From Firmicutes bacterium UBA1393 (GTDB taxonomy: Bacteria; Bacillota; DTU025), in contig DBQN01000075.1 of the NCBI GenBank assembly GCA_002305255.1, forward strand, positions 1,293 to 14,378: a DNA stretch of 13,086 bases. The letters are read 5' to 3'. The notes beneath the pieces were generated by a model. The model worked only from the letters and a program-made list of their open reading frames with translations. It had not been told where the DNA came from and did not search any database. Positions 5,235 to 12,568 of this stretch are shown here, piece by piece. Each line of letters begins with the position of its first letter. Position 1 is the stretch's first letter. The position numbers were made by a program, and so were the translations under genes.

Positions 5235-7001
5235 ATGAAACGTCTATTGCTGGCTCTGCTTGTCTGTGTGGTCCTTGCCGCCTCAGCCGCGGCCGCGCCC
5301 TTCGTCGAAACGGAGGATCTCACTCCTGCGACGAAGCCCGTCATCGGGGGAACGCTGTATCTGGCGCTGACAGCATCTCCACAATCGTTCCTCTTCTATG
5401 GATCCCTCGACAACAACGCCTACACAGTCATCGGGCAGACCATGACCGGTCTGGTCGAGCTGCACCCGGCGACTAACGCGATCCGCCCGGGTTTGGCCGA
5501 GTCGTGGGAGACCTCGCCCAACGGCAAAGAGGTCACATTCCATCTCAGGGACGTAAAATGGTCTGACGGTACCCCTCTCACTGCTGACGACGTGATCTTC
5601 ACCTTCGAGAACTTCATTATGAACAAAGTTGCCAAGGGCAACTCTGTCGACAGGTTCACGATCATTGATACCACCGACGGCGAGAAGAAAGAGGTCAAGT
5701 GGGTCAAGATCGACGACAGAACAGTAAAGGCGGTATTGCCCTCGCCGTTCGGCCCGTTCTACATGAACCTGACCGCAGCGTACATATATCCCAAGCACAA
5801 GCTGGAGAGCAAGATCGACAAGAACCGTCCTGACTCCGTAAACGAGCTGTGGCTCACAAACGTATCGCCCTCTGAGATAGTAGCCAACGGTCCGTACAGG
5901 ATCGCCAGCTATGTGATGGATCAGAAGGTCGTGCTCGAGCGCAACCCGTATTACTGGAGGGTCGACCGTTTCGGCAACAAGCTCCCCTACTTCGACAAGC
6001 TTGAATACCTCATCGTCAAAGACGCCGAGGTCAGGCTGGCGAAGTTCATGGCTGGCGAGATCGACTTCATGGCCGTGAGCGCCACCGACTTCCCGACGCT
6101 TAAGCAGAAGGAGCTGGCAGGCGGGCCGTTCACCATCTACATGGCCCAGCCGACGCAGCCCACGCCCAGCCCTGTGCACATCGCGTTCAACTACGATGCG
6201 GAAAATCCTCAGCTCAAGGAGATATTCCGGAACACCGAATTCCGCCGGGCGATGGAGTATCTGCTCGACAGGGACCGCATCATCGATGAGATCTACAACG
6301 GCCTCGCGATTCCCGGCGCGGGTCTGGTGCTGCCGGCCAACAAGGCCTTCTACAACCCGAAGATCGAGAGCATCATGCGCCCGTTCGATCCTGCAAAGGC
6401 CAAGGCCATCCTCGACAGCCTCAACCTGAAAGACAGGAACGGCGACGGCATCCGCGAGTTCGCCAACGGCAAGAACGTCGAGTTCACGCTGACGGTGCAG
6501 AACTCGCCTCAGGACTATCAAGACGTGGCCCTGCTGTTCAAGGAGGAAGTGGAGAAGGCCGGCATCAAGGTCAACCTCCAGATCCTCGACAGCACCCTCG
6601 TCGGCAATATGTTCGGCGCCGGCAACTTCGAGGCCGGAGTGAGGGCCTTCGGAAACCAGCCCGACCTCGAGCTCAGAAAGGCCATCTGGCAGCCGGGTAC
6701 CCAGCTCTACTACTGGCACTACTCGGCGCTCGACAAGGATAAGCTTGCGGCCATCCCGTCGCAGATGCTGGACTGGGAGAAGAGGGTATACGAGCTGTTC
6801 GACCTGGGTTCCATCACCACCGACGTGGCGAAGCGCAAGGCCATCTACGACGAAGTTCAGGAGATCTACCACGACGTGGTGCCGGTGCTCTTCGTGTGCA
6901 AGGGCATGAACCTCTGGGGCGCCTCGAAGACCCTGGGCAACGTCACTCAGAACAAGGAAGGCATCGTGCACTTCGCCACCTGGACCGCGTACCGCAAGTA
7001 G
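5235..7001 (+). CDS. Extracellular solute-binding protein, family 5 (Opp/Dpp type)
   Basis: This 588-residue protein binds the substrate outside the cytoplasmic membrane and delivers it to the importer encoded downstream. Residues 1-22 form a Sec signal peptide: KR, a hydrophobic core, then ASAAAAP. Cys11 sits in LLVC with valine before it, which is not a normal lipobox, so a cleaved soluble protein is likely. The family-5 signature spans 102-124 (FHLRDVKWSDGTPLTADDV and following). GGTLYLAL (38-45), NGPYRI, ERNPYYWR and DRNGDGIRE (mid-C-terminal lobe) are also typical. Members bind oligopeptides, but several in this size range bind oligosaccharides such as cello- or galacto-oligomers, or muropeptides. 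The ATG at 5235 is chosen over an in-frame TTG one codon earlier because AGGGAGGG (5221-5228) is ideally placed. A 146-base gap with a strong stem-loop separates it from the permease genes, so it may be made in excess. The ligand cannot be read from sequence. Confidence 0.92.
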   Translation: MKRLLLALLVCVVLAASAAAAPFVETEDLTPATKPVIGGTLYLALTASPQSFLFYGSLDNNAYTVIGQTMTGLVELHPATNAIRPGLAESWETSPNGKEVTFHLRDVKWSDGTPLTADDVIFTFENFIMNKVAKGNSVDRFTIIDTTDGEKKEVKWVKIDDRTVKAVLPSPFGPFYMNLTAAYIYPKHKLESKIDKNRPDSVNELWLTNVSPSEIVANGPYRIASYVMDQKVVLERNPYYWRVDRFGNKLPYFDKLEYLIVKDAEVRLAKFMAGEIDFMAVSATDFPTLKQKELAGGPFTIYMAQPTQPTPSPVHIAFNYDAENPQLKEIFRNTEFRRAMEYLLDRDRIIDEIYNGLAIPGAGLVLPANKAFYNPKIESIMRPFDPAKAKAILDSLNLKDRNGDGIREFANGKNVEFTLTVQNSPQDYQDVALLFKEEVEKAGIKVNLQILDSTLVGNMFGAGNFEAGVRAFGNQPDLELRKAIWQPGTQLYYWHYSALDKDKLAAIPSQMLDWEKRVYELFDLGSITTDVAKRKAIYDEVQEIYHDVVPVLFVCKGMNLWGASKTLGNVTQNKEGIVHFATWTAYRK

Positions 7002-7044
7002 CGGAACGGTGACGACGGAGCATCTCACTTTGGGGAGCACCCAG

Positions 7045-7085
7045 TTGGGGAGGTTCGGCGTCCATCGCGGCGCCGGCCTCCCTAA
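7045..7085 (+). other. Stem-loop between the binding-protein and permease genes
   Basis: The 146-base gap after the binding-protein gene folds into a two-part hairpin. The outer stem is TTGGGGAGG (7045-7053) with CCTCCCTAA (7077-7085), nine pairs including one G-U. The inner stem is CGGCG (7056-7060) with CGCCG (7071-7075), with a ten-base loop. No U-run follows, so it is more likely an RNA stabiliser or processing site than a full terminator. Such elements commonly keep binding-protein mRNA more abundant than permease mRNA. Confidence 0.6.
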
Positions 7086-7147
7086 CATCAACACCACACG
7101 GCGTCACATCTGCCTATCTGTTTGGTTGTTCAGGAGTGAAAGCAGCG

Positions 7148-8116
7148 ATGTGGGCATTCATAGCCAGACGATGCCTGATAATGATCCCCATGATGCTCAT
7201 GGTGTCGATCATCTGCTTCGGCATCACCGAGCTGCAGCCCGGCGACTTCGTGAGCCAGTATCTCGATAATCCGAGGATCTCCCCTGAGCAGATCAGGCTG
7301 CTTCGAGAGAGCCTTGGCCTCGACAAGCCGGCCTATGTCAGATACGGGATGTGGATGAAAGGCATCCTCACCAAGTGGGACTTCGGCTACTCCTTTGCCT
7401 ACCAGCGGCCAGTGGGCGAGCTGATCTGGGAGCGCATGGGCTGGACCGTCGCCATCGCCCTTGCCACCATCCTGTTCCAATGGGTCCTCGCGGTGCCGAT
7501 GGGCATCTACTCCGCCCTGCACCCCTACTCACCGGCTGACTACGGCATGACCTTCATCGGTTTCGTGGGTGTGTCGATACCCGACTTCTTCCTCGCTCTC
7601 ATACTCATGTACCTGATGTTACAGGCGGGTTCCACATCCATTGGCGGGCTGTTCTCCACCGAGTTCATAGGCGCGCCTTGGAGCCTGGCGAAGGTCATAG
7701 ACATGTTCAAACACATATGGATGCCCCTCATCGTCGTGGGCGTAGGGGGTCTTGCCGGGTTGATGAGGGTCATGAGAGGCAACATGCTCGACATCGCGGG
7801 TTCGCCCTTCATCACATCCCTCCGTGCCCACGGCCTGACCGAACGCACGGTGAGACGGCATGCCATCAAGAACGCCCTCAACCCGATGGTCAGCATCGCA
7901 GGCGCCGAGTTGCCCAACGTGTTCAGCGGCACCATCATCGCCGCCATTGTTCTGAACCTTCCGACCATGGGCCCGTTCTTCTATAACGCCCTGCTCAACC
8001 ACGACCAGTATCTGGTCATGGCGTTTCTGATGTTCATAGCCCTCATCACACAGGCCGGCAACTTGCTGGCCGACATCGCGCTCGCGTTCCTCGACCCCAG
8101 AATTCGCATGAGCTAG
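7148..8116 (+). CDS. Opp/Dpp-type ABC transporter permease, DppB-like
   Basis: This 322-residue membrane protein is the first of two channel subunits of the importer. It has the DppB/OppB plan: an N-terminal membrane helix (residues 5-27), an external loop with the family's LRESLGLDKPAYVRYGMW (52-69) and DFGYSF (78-83), and then five more hydrophobic segments (about 100-124, 134-158, 190-206, 257-273, 286-312). The EAA loop that contacts the ATPases is at 219-246 (SPFITSLRAHGL and following, ending KNALNP), and the end LDPRIRMS is typical. An upstream in-frame GTG at 7136 is rejected because it forms part of the GGAG ribosome site (7133-7136). The ATG at 7148, eleven bases on, is the likely start. 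The next gene follows after 11 bases. Channel role is certain; the cargo is not. Confidence 0.93.
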   Translation: MWAFIARRCLIMIPMMLMVSIICFGITELQPGDFVSQYLDNPRISPEQIRLLRESLGLDKPAYVRYGMWMKGILTKWDFGYSFAYQRPVGELIWERMGWTVAIALATILFQWVLAVPMGIYSALHPYSPADYGMTFIGFVGVSIPDFFLALILMYLMLQAGSTSIGGLFSTEFIGAPWSLAKVIDMFKHIWMPLIVVGVGGLAGLMRVMRGNMLDIAGSPFITSLRAHGLTERTVRRHAIKNALNPMVSIAGAELPNVFSGTIIAAIVLNLPTMGPFFYNALLNHDQYLVMAFLMFIALITQAGNLLADIALAFLDPRIRMS

Positions 8117-8127
8117 GAGTGTCAACA

Positions 8128-9219
8128 ATGGAGGGCACCAGGGCAAGGATCATCAGGAGCTTTCGCAAACATCGCCTGGGCATGTTCGGCCTCGTGGTGC
8201 TGATCGTGCTCTACCTGGTGATGCTGTTCGCCAGTTTTCTGGCCCCTTACGACTTCACCGCCACACACAGGAACTTCATCTATGCGCCGCCGACAAGGAT
8301 CAGGGTAGTCGACGCCGAGGGCAATTGGCGGGCGCCGTTCGTGTATCCCCTCACGAAGGCCAGGGATCCGGTGACGTATCAGCTGGTGTTCGCGGAAGAC
8401 ACATCGCGAGTTGTGCCCGTGAAGCTGTTCGTCAGGGGCGAGGAATACAAGTTCCTGGGCATCTTCAAGACCAATCTACACCTCTTCGGGGTCGAGGAGT
8501 CGCCTGACAGCGCCATGGTGTTGCTGTTCGGGGCCGATAGGTTCGGGCGAGACGTGTTCTCCAGGGTGTTAGTGGGCAGCCAGGTTTCGCTTACAGTGGG
8601 CCTGCTCGGCACCTTCCTGAGCGTGTTCATCGGGGCTGTGGTGGGTTCACTCTCAGGCTACTACGGTGGCTGGACCGACATCGCCATCCAGCGCCTTACT
8701 GAGCTTCTCAGGTCGTTCCCTCGGATTCCGCTGTGGCTCGCCCTTGCAGTGATCGTGCCTCCAAGCTGGCCCAGCACCTGGGTGTACTTCGGCATCGTCA
8801 CGGTGCTCTCGCTCATTGGCTGGATGGGGGTTGCACGGGTGATGCGCGGCATGACCCTGAGCTTAAGAGAGAAGGAGTTCGTGCTGGCGGCTAAGGTGTC
8901 GGGGGTACCTGGGATCAAGATCATCACCAGGCACCTGATACCCAATACCCTGAGCTACCTGATCGTGGTCTCGACGCTGTCGATACCAGGCATGATCCTC
9001 GGCGAGAGCACCATCAGCTTTCTGGGCTTAGGCATAAAGGAGCCCATGACCAGCTGGGGATTGTTGCTCAAGCAGGCACAATCGTTGAGTGAATTGCAGT
9101 CTCACCCATGGCTTATGGTGCCCGGGCTGTTCATCATGATTGCCGTGCTCTCGTTCAACTTCGTCGGAGACGCGCTGAGGGACGCGGTCGATCCATACAG
9201 GACGGTTGAGAAGGTATGA
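8128..9219 (+). CDS. Opp/Dpp-type ABC transporter permease, DppC-like, with a long extracytoplasmic insert
   Basis: This 363-residue protein is the second channel subunit. The first membrane helix is at about 17-39. Instead of the short loop of classic DppC (about 300 residues in total), a hydrophilic insert of about 90 residues follows (41-130), with NFIYAPPTRI, PFVYPL, KLFVRGEEYKFLG and NLHLFGVE. The normal block GADRFGRDVFSRVL (135-148) comes next. The EAA loop is at 249-273 (KEFVLAAKVSGV and following, RHLIPN), and GESTISFLGLG (292-302) is typical. Similar inserts occur in YejE-like and some oligosaccharide importers, so cargo larger than dipeptides is possible. The in-frame GTG at 8119 overlaps AGGAG (8115-8119), so the ATG at 8128, eight bases from it, is the start. 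The stop overlaps the next start as ATGA, which implies coupled translation. Confidence 0.92.
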   Translation: MEGTRARIIRSFRKHRLGMFGLVVLIVLYLVMLFASFLAPYDFTATHRNFIYAPPTRIRVVDAEGNWRAPFVYPLTKARDPVTYQLVFAEDTSRVVPVKLFVRGEEYKFLGIFKTNLHLFGVEESPDSAMVLLFGADRFGRDVFSRVLVGSQVSLTVGLLGTFLSVFIGAVVGSLSGYYGGWTDIAIQRLTELLRSFPRIPLWLALAVIVPPSWPSTWVYFGIVTVLSLIGWMGVARVMRGMTLSLREKEFVLAAKVSGVPGIKIITRHLIPNTLSYLIVVSTLSIPGMILGESTISFLGLGIKEPMTSWGLLLKQAQSLSELQSHPWLMVPGLFIMIAVLSFNFVGDALRDAVDPYRTVEKV

Positions 9220-10211
9220 GGGAGAGTTGTGAAAGCGTTCTCACTGTGCGGAATCTGAAGACCTACTTCCGTACGCCCGAGGGCATCGTCAAAGCCGTCG
9301 ATGATATCAGCTTTGAGCTGAACAAAGGCGAGGTGCTGGCGCTTGTCGGCGAGTCGGGCTGCGGCAAGAGCGTCACAGCGTCATCCATCCTCGGGCTGGT
9401 GAAAGCCCCGCCGGCGATGGTGGAGGGCAGCATCCGGTTCAGAGGGCGCGAGCTTGTGGGGATGGCGGCGAAGGATTATCGAACCATCCGCGGCAAACAG
9501 ATAAGCATGATCTTCCAGGAGCCGATGTCGGCCTTCGACCCGCTGTATACCGTGGGATATCAGCTGCTGGAGGTGGCCAGGGCGCATATGCCGTGGTCAG
9601 ACGGTGAGGCGAAGGAGAAGATCATCGACTCACTGAGGTCCATCCACATCCCTGAGCCGGAGAAGAGATACGGCGAGTATCCCCACGAGATGAGCGGTGG
9701 CATGTTGCAGCGCATAATGATCGCCATGGCGCTCATAACCAGCCCTGAGATCATCATCGCCGACGAGCCCACGACGGCTCTTGACGTGACCATACAGGCA
9801 CAGGTGCTCAACATCATGCAGGACTTGCAGCGAGATTACAGCGGCTCGATCATCTTCATCACGCACGACCTCGGCACAGTGGCCGAGATCGCCCACAGGG
9901 TGCATGTGATGTACGCAGGGAAGATCGTTGAAAAGGGGCCTGTGGTGGAGCTCTTCGAGGAACCGCTGCACCCCTACACGCTGGGTTTGCTAACGTCGCG
10001 CGTGAAGCGCGAATACAAGGGCCAGGATCTGCCCTTCATTGAGGGTTACGTGCCGCGCCCCAACGAGCTCCCCGATGGCTGCAGGTTCCACCCCAGATGC
10101 CCGCGGGCAATGGAGAGGTGTCGGCGGGAGCAACCCCCTGACTTCGAACCGGCGTCGATGCCGGGCCGCACCGTGGCGTGCTGGCTGTGGGAGGGGGGCG
10201 ACGCAGAGTGA
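9216..10211 (+). CDS. Opp/Dpp-type ABC transporter ATPase, DppD-like
   Basis: This 331-residue protein is one of the two ATP-hydrolysing subunits on the cytoplasmic face. All functional motifs are intact: Walker A GESGCGKS (45-52), Q-loop Gln101 in IFQEPMSAFDP, signature MSGGMLQR (159-166), Walker B IIIADEP (179-185) with catalytic Glu184, D-loop TALD, and switch His217 in ITHDLG. The C-terminal oligopeptide-transporter extension has HPYT (252-255) and four cysteines at 289, 295, 302 and 322 in a GCRFHPRCP context, a layout linked to iron-sulphur binding in some DppD/OppD proteins. The start codon shares bases with the stop of the preceding gene (ATGA), with GAGAAGG immediately before it. The next gene overlaps as GTGA. 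The family is certain. Confidence 0.95.
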   Translation: MRESCESVLTVRNLKTYFRTPEGIVKAVDDISFELNKGEVLALVGESGCGKSVTASSILGLVKAPPAMVEGSIRFRGRELVGMAAKDYRTIRGKQISMIFQEPMSAFDPLYTVGYQLLEVARAHMPWSDGEAKEKIIDSLRSIHIPEPEKRYGEYPHEMSGGMLQRIMIAMALITSPEIIIADEPTTALDVTIQAQVLNIMQDLQRDYSGSIIFITHDLGTVAEIAHRVHVMYAGKIVEKGPVVELFEEPLHPYTLGLLTSRVKREYKGQDLPFIEGYVPRPNELPDGCRFHPRCPRAMERCRREQPPDFEPASMPGRTVACWLWEGGDAE

Positions 10212-11200
10212 AGATCTTGAGTGCGAGGCGCCTGAAGAAGTACTTTCCGATCAGGTCAGGAGTGTTCCTGCAGGTGAGCGCGTATGTGCGCGCCCTTAAG
10301 GCAGTCGACATCGATGTCGAGGAGGGCGCCACCATCGGCATCGTGGGCGAATCGGGCTGCGGGAAGAGCACCCTGGGCAGAACGCTCGTGAAGATTCACG
10401 AGCCCACGGAGGGCAAAATCACATACTGCGACCCGACCGGCCAGGAGCATGATGTATCGCGTTCCCTTGGTCGCAATCTGGCGCCGACATTCCGCAAAGA
10501 CATTCAGATGATATTCCAGAACCCTTACGACTCGCTGGATCCGAGGATGACCATACGCGATACTGTCCGCGAGCCCATCATCACACACAGGTTGTTGCCT
10601 GATGCCGGGGCGGTGGATAGCTACGTGGCGGAGCTACTGACAAAGGTGGGGCTCTATCCGGAGTACGCAGCGCGATATCCGCACGAGTTCTCAGGCGGGC
10701 AGCGCCAGAGGATCGCGATAGCCAGGTCTATCTCGGTGCGGCCCCGACTGCTCATATGTGACGAGCCAACATCCGCGCTGGACGTGTCGGTGCAGAGCCA
10801 AGTCATCAACTTGCTCAAAGACATCCAGCGGGAGACCAATATGGCGCTGGTGTTCATATCGCACAACCTCGACGTCGTGCACCACATGAGCGACAGGATC
10901 ATGGTGATGTACCTCGGGAGTGTGGTGGAGTCGGCGCCGTCGGACGCGCTGTTCGATGCACCCATGCATCCGTATACCCAGGCGCTGATGTCGGCAGTGC
11001 CGAGCTGGGATCCGAGGAACAGAAAGCTCGGGGCCGTGAAGCTAGAGGGCGAGCCGCCGAGCCCGATCAACCCGCCGCCGGGGTGCCCGTTCCACCCCAG
11101 ATGCCCGCGGAGAATGGATGTATGCGAGAAGACGATGCCAGAGGCGGTTGACATCGGTGGAGGGCATATGGTGGCGTGTCATCTGTTCGCCGGCTCGTAG
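10208..11200 (+). CDS. Opp/Dpp-type ABC transporter ATPase, DppF-like
   Basis: This 330-residue protein is the second ATPase of the importer and completes a one-of-each five-gene set. Motifs are Walker A GESGCGKS (47-54), Q-loop Gln104 in IFQNPYDSLDPR, signature FSGGQRQR (161-168), Walker B LLICDEP (181-187) with Glu186, SALD, and His219 in ISHNLD. The C-terminal end has HPYT (254-257) and four cysteines (293, 299, 306, 324) in a GCPFHPRCP pattern, parallel to the DppD-like partner. The frame is open from 10178, but the GTG at 10208 fits better. It overlaps the DppD stop as GTGA, lies nine bases after a GAGGGGGG tract, and starts directly at the conserved KILSARRLKKYFP segment. A hairpin and possible termination site follow the stop. 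The last three genes overlap or almost touch, so they are translated together. Confidence 0.95.
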   Translation: MKILSARRLKKYFPIRSGVFLQVSAYVRALKAVDIDVEEGATIGIVGESGCGKSTLGRTLVKIHEPTEGKITYCDPTGQEHDVSRSLGRNLAPTFRKDIQMIFQNPYDSLDPRMTIRDTVREPIITHRLLPDAGAVDSYVAELLTKVGLYPEYAARYPHEFSGGQRQRIAIARSISVRPRLLICDEPTSALDVSVQSQVINLLKDIQRETNMALVFISHNLDVVHHMSDRIMVMYLGSVVESAPSDALFDAPMHPYTQALMSAVPSWDPRNRKLGAVKLEGEPPSPINPPPGCPFHPRCPRRMDVCEKTMPEAVDIGGGHMVACHLFAGS

Positions 11201-11218
11201 GCGTGAGGAGGGAAGGAT

Positions 11219-11267
11219 GAGTCTGCCTCGCGGGGCAGACTCTCCGATTGGCCCTCGGCTAGTTTTT
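11219..11267 (+). terminator. Probable terminator region of the importer operon
   Basis: GAGTCTGCC (11219-11227) and GGCAGACTC (11234-11242) form a perfect nine-base-pair stem with a six-base loop, 18 bases after the last importer gene. The T-run (11263-11267) is not directly behind it. A weaker hairpin, TGGCC-CTC-GGCTA, including one G-U pair (11249-11261), lies just before that T-run. The combination probably ends transcription before the convergent regulator gene. Confidence 0.5.
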
Positions 11268-11277
11268 CGAGCGCTTC

Positions 11278-12174
11278 TTACGAGTTCTCGGCGCTACTCC
11301 CGGCGCTACCCGACACCCTGGCAACGGGAACCCATATCTCACTGTAGGCGTAATCGCTCTTGTGCTCGTCCATCTTAGTGAATGAGAATGTCGGGGCATT
11401 GATCACCTGATAGTCGGAGGACGGGAGCCATTCCGAGTACACCCTGGCCATGGTGTTCTGGAGTGTAGCGGGAAATGGCCCTTCGTTGGGGAACACGGCC
11501 CAGGTGTGGGCCGCAACGGGCACCTTCTCCAATGCGCCACTCACCCGGTCTCGAGTGGTCAAGACGCCTATCAGGTGGGTCAGGTGACCTTCCTCTCTCA
11601 TGAAACCGGCATCGGCGTCCCAAGAGGCATTCACAATCTCGCGGGGCTCCATGTCTTGAAGGGAATGCATCTCCTCCCTCTGCTCGTCTGTTATGCTCTG
11701 TGCCAGCTTCACGATCGCCTGGTTCACACCTTCAAACTGCATGGGGACTCGTCTACTCACACCGACCAGGTTGAACGCCGGTTTGTGTTCAATCCTGAAC
11801 TCCATGGCTACTCCTCCCTTAATGGTAAGCACGAATGAGAGCCTCGGGAACGACTTGCTCATGCCTGTCTTCATCACATCTGAAGGCAAGAATCCGCTCC
11901 ACCTCTTGAATGCTCGAGTGAAGCCGTCCAGCGACTCGTAGCCATACTTCAGGGCAACGTCTGTCACTCTCTCTCCATGCAGCAGGTCCTGGTTTGCCTG
12001 CGACAGCCTTCTGTTCTTGATGTAGTCGCTCAGCGTCAACCCGGCGATGTAGGAGAATATCTTCCTGAAGTGATAGTCGGAAACCCCGGCATACTCGGAG
12101 ATCATCTCGGATGACAGGTCGTCAGCCAAGTGGTCTTCGATATAGTCGATCACCTTGTTCAACTTGCCCAGCAT
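11278..12174 (-). CDS. AraC-family regulator with GyrI-like effector domain
   Basis: This 298-residue protein has the Rob/SoxS-like order with the DNA-binding part first. Residues 1-101 are an AraC HTH domain: DYIEDHL (10-16), a first helix-turn-helix at about 20-41 (SDYHFRKIFSYIAG), a linker with LSDYIKNRRLSQA (48-60), and a second at about 68-92 (VTDVALKYGYESLDGFTRAFKR, positions 70-91). Residues 124-285 form a GyrI-like small-molecule-binding domain, with MEFRIEHKPAFNLVGVSR at its start and YSEIWVPV (277-284) at its end. Such proteins sense hydrophobic or cationic compounds and often activate transporters. The ATG has GGAGG (12181-12185) six bases upstream and a candidate promoter further on. 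It converges with the importer operon but is separated by a terminator-like region, so regulation of that operon is possible and not shown. Family membership is sure. Confidence 0.92.
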   Translation of the reverse strand: MLGKLNKVIDYIEDHLADDLSSEMISEYAGVSDYHFRKIFSYIAGLTLSDYIKNRRLSQANQDLLHGERVTDVALKYGYESLDGFTRAFKRWSGFLPSDVMKTGMSKSFPRLSFVLTIKGGVAMEFRIEHKPAFNLVGVSRRVPMQFEGVNQAIVKLAQSITDEQREEMHSLQDMEPREIVNASWDADAGFMREEGHLTHLIGVLTTRDRVSGALEKVPVAAHTWAVFPNEGPFPATLQNTMARVYSEWLPSSDYQVINAPTFSFTKMDEHKSDYAYSEIWVPVARVSGSAGSSAENS

Positions 12175-12568
12175 CTCTTTCCTCCGCGCTCTCGGTATCT
12201 ATACACTACCAAGGCTGCGACAACAATGCTCGACCTTTTCGATATGAGATATGTCGGATGAGGGCTCTGATGCGGCGCTGTCATGCGGACAACCTTTGTT
12301 GCCCCGCCCTGCCACTCGTGCTGCTGCCGATGGCGAGGATGCACGGGAGTCCGAAGGCACGACGTGTCCCACAAGGTGCACCTTACGTCCGCCTCGGCAG
12401 ATGCGGGCTCAACCCAGCGCTGTGCGTAAGGCGAACCTGCAGGTATTCGTGGGAAAGTGGCCGAATGTCTCTACCGAACTCATCGCCCGGCAGCTACTCA
12501 GCTGATCAGGCCCGGTCGCCGGACGCCGGGCGAATTGCCCCATGGCCTGGTGAAGGGAGACATGACAG
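12175..12568. other. Intergenic region between the divergent regulator and the last gene
   Basis: These 394 bases separate two diverging genes. I find no protein family in any frame. They hold the regulator's ribosome site and promoter candidate at the left, a middle part with no recognised feature, and a GC-rich inverted repeat GCCCGG (12509-12514) with CCGGGC (12525-12530) at the right. GAAGGGAGA (12552-12560) is the ribosome site of the next gene. The promoter of that gene is not clear. Confidence 0.45.
12198..12226 (-). promoter_or_regulatory. Candidate promoter for the AraC-type regulator
   Basis: On the - strand, TTGTTG (12221-12226) is followed after 17 bases by TATAGA (12198-12203). 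The -10 match is four of six and the -35 match only three of six, but the spacing is exact. The box lies 24 bases before the start codon, which would give a very short leader. Confidence 0.35.

Noticed and set aside
5283..7097. A 604-codon open frame on the - strand opposite the binding-protein gene.
   Set aside because: It is the complement of a gene with clear signal peptide and family-5 motifs; its translation is rich in Val, Leu, Arg and His with no recognisable domain, as expected for an antisense shadow in GC-rich DNA.
12251..12505. An 84-codon + strand frame between the regulator and the last gene.
   Set aside because: No family resemblance, Arg/Ala/Pro-rich composition and no good ribosome site; the region looks intergenic.
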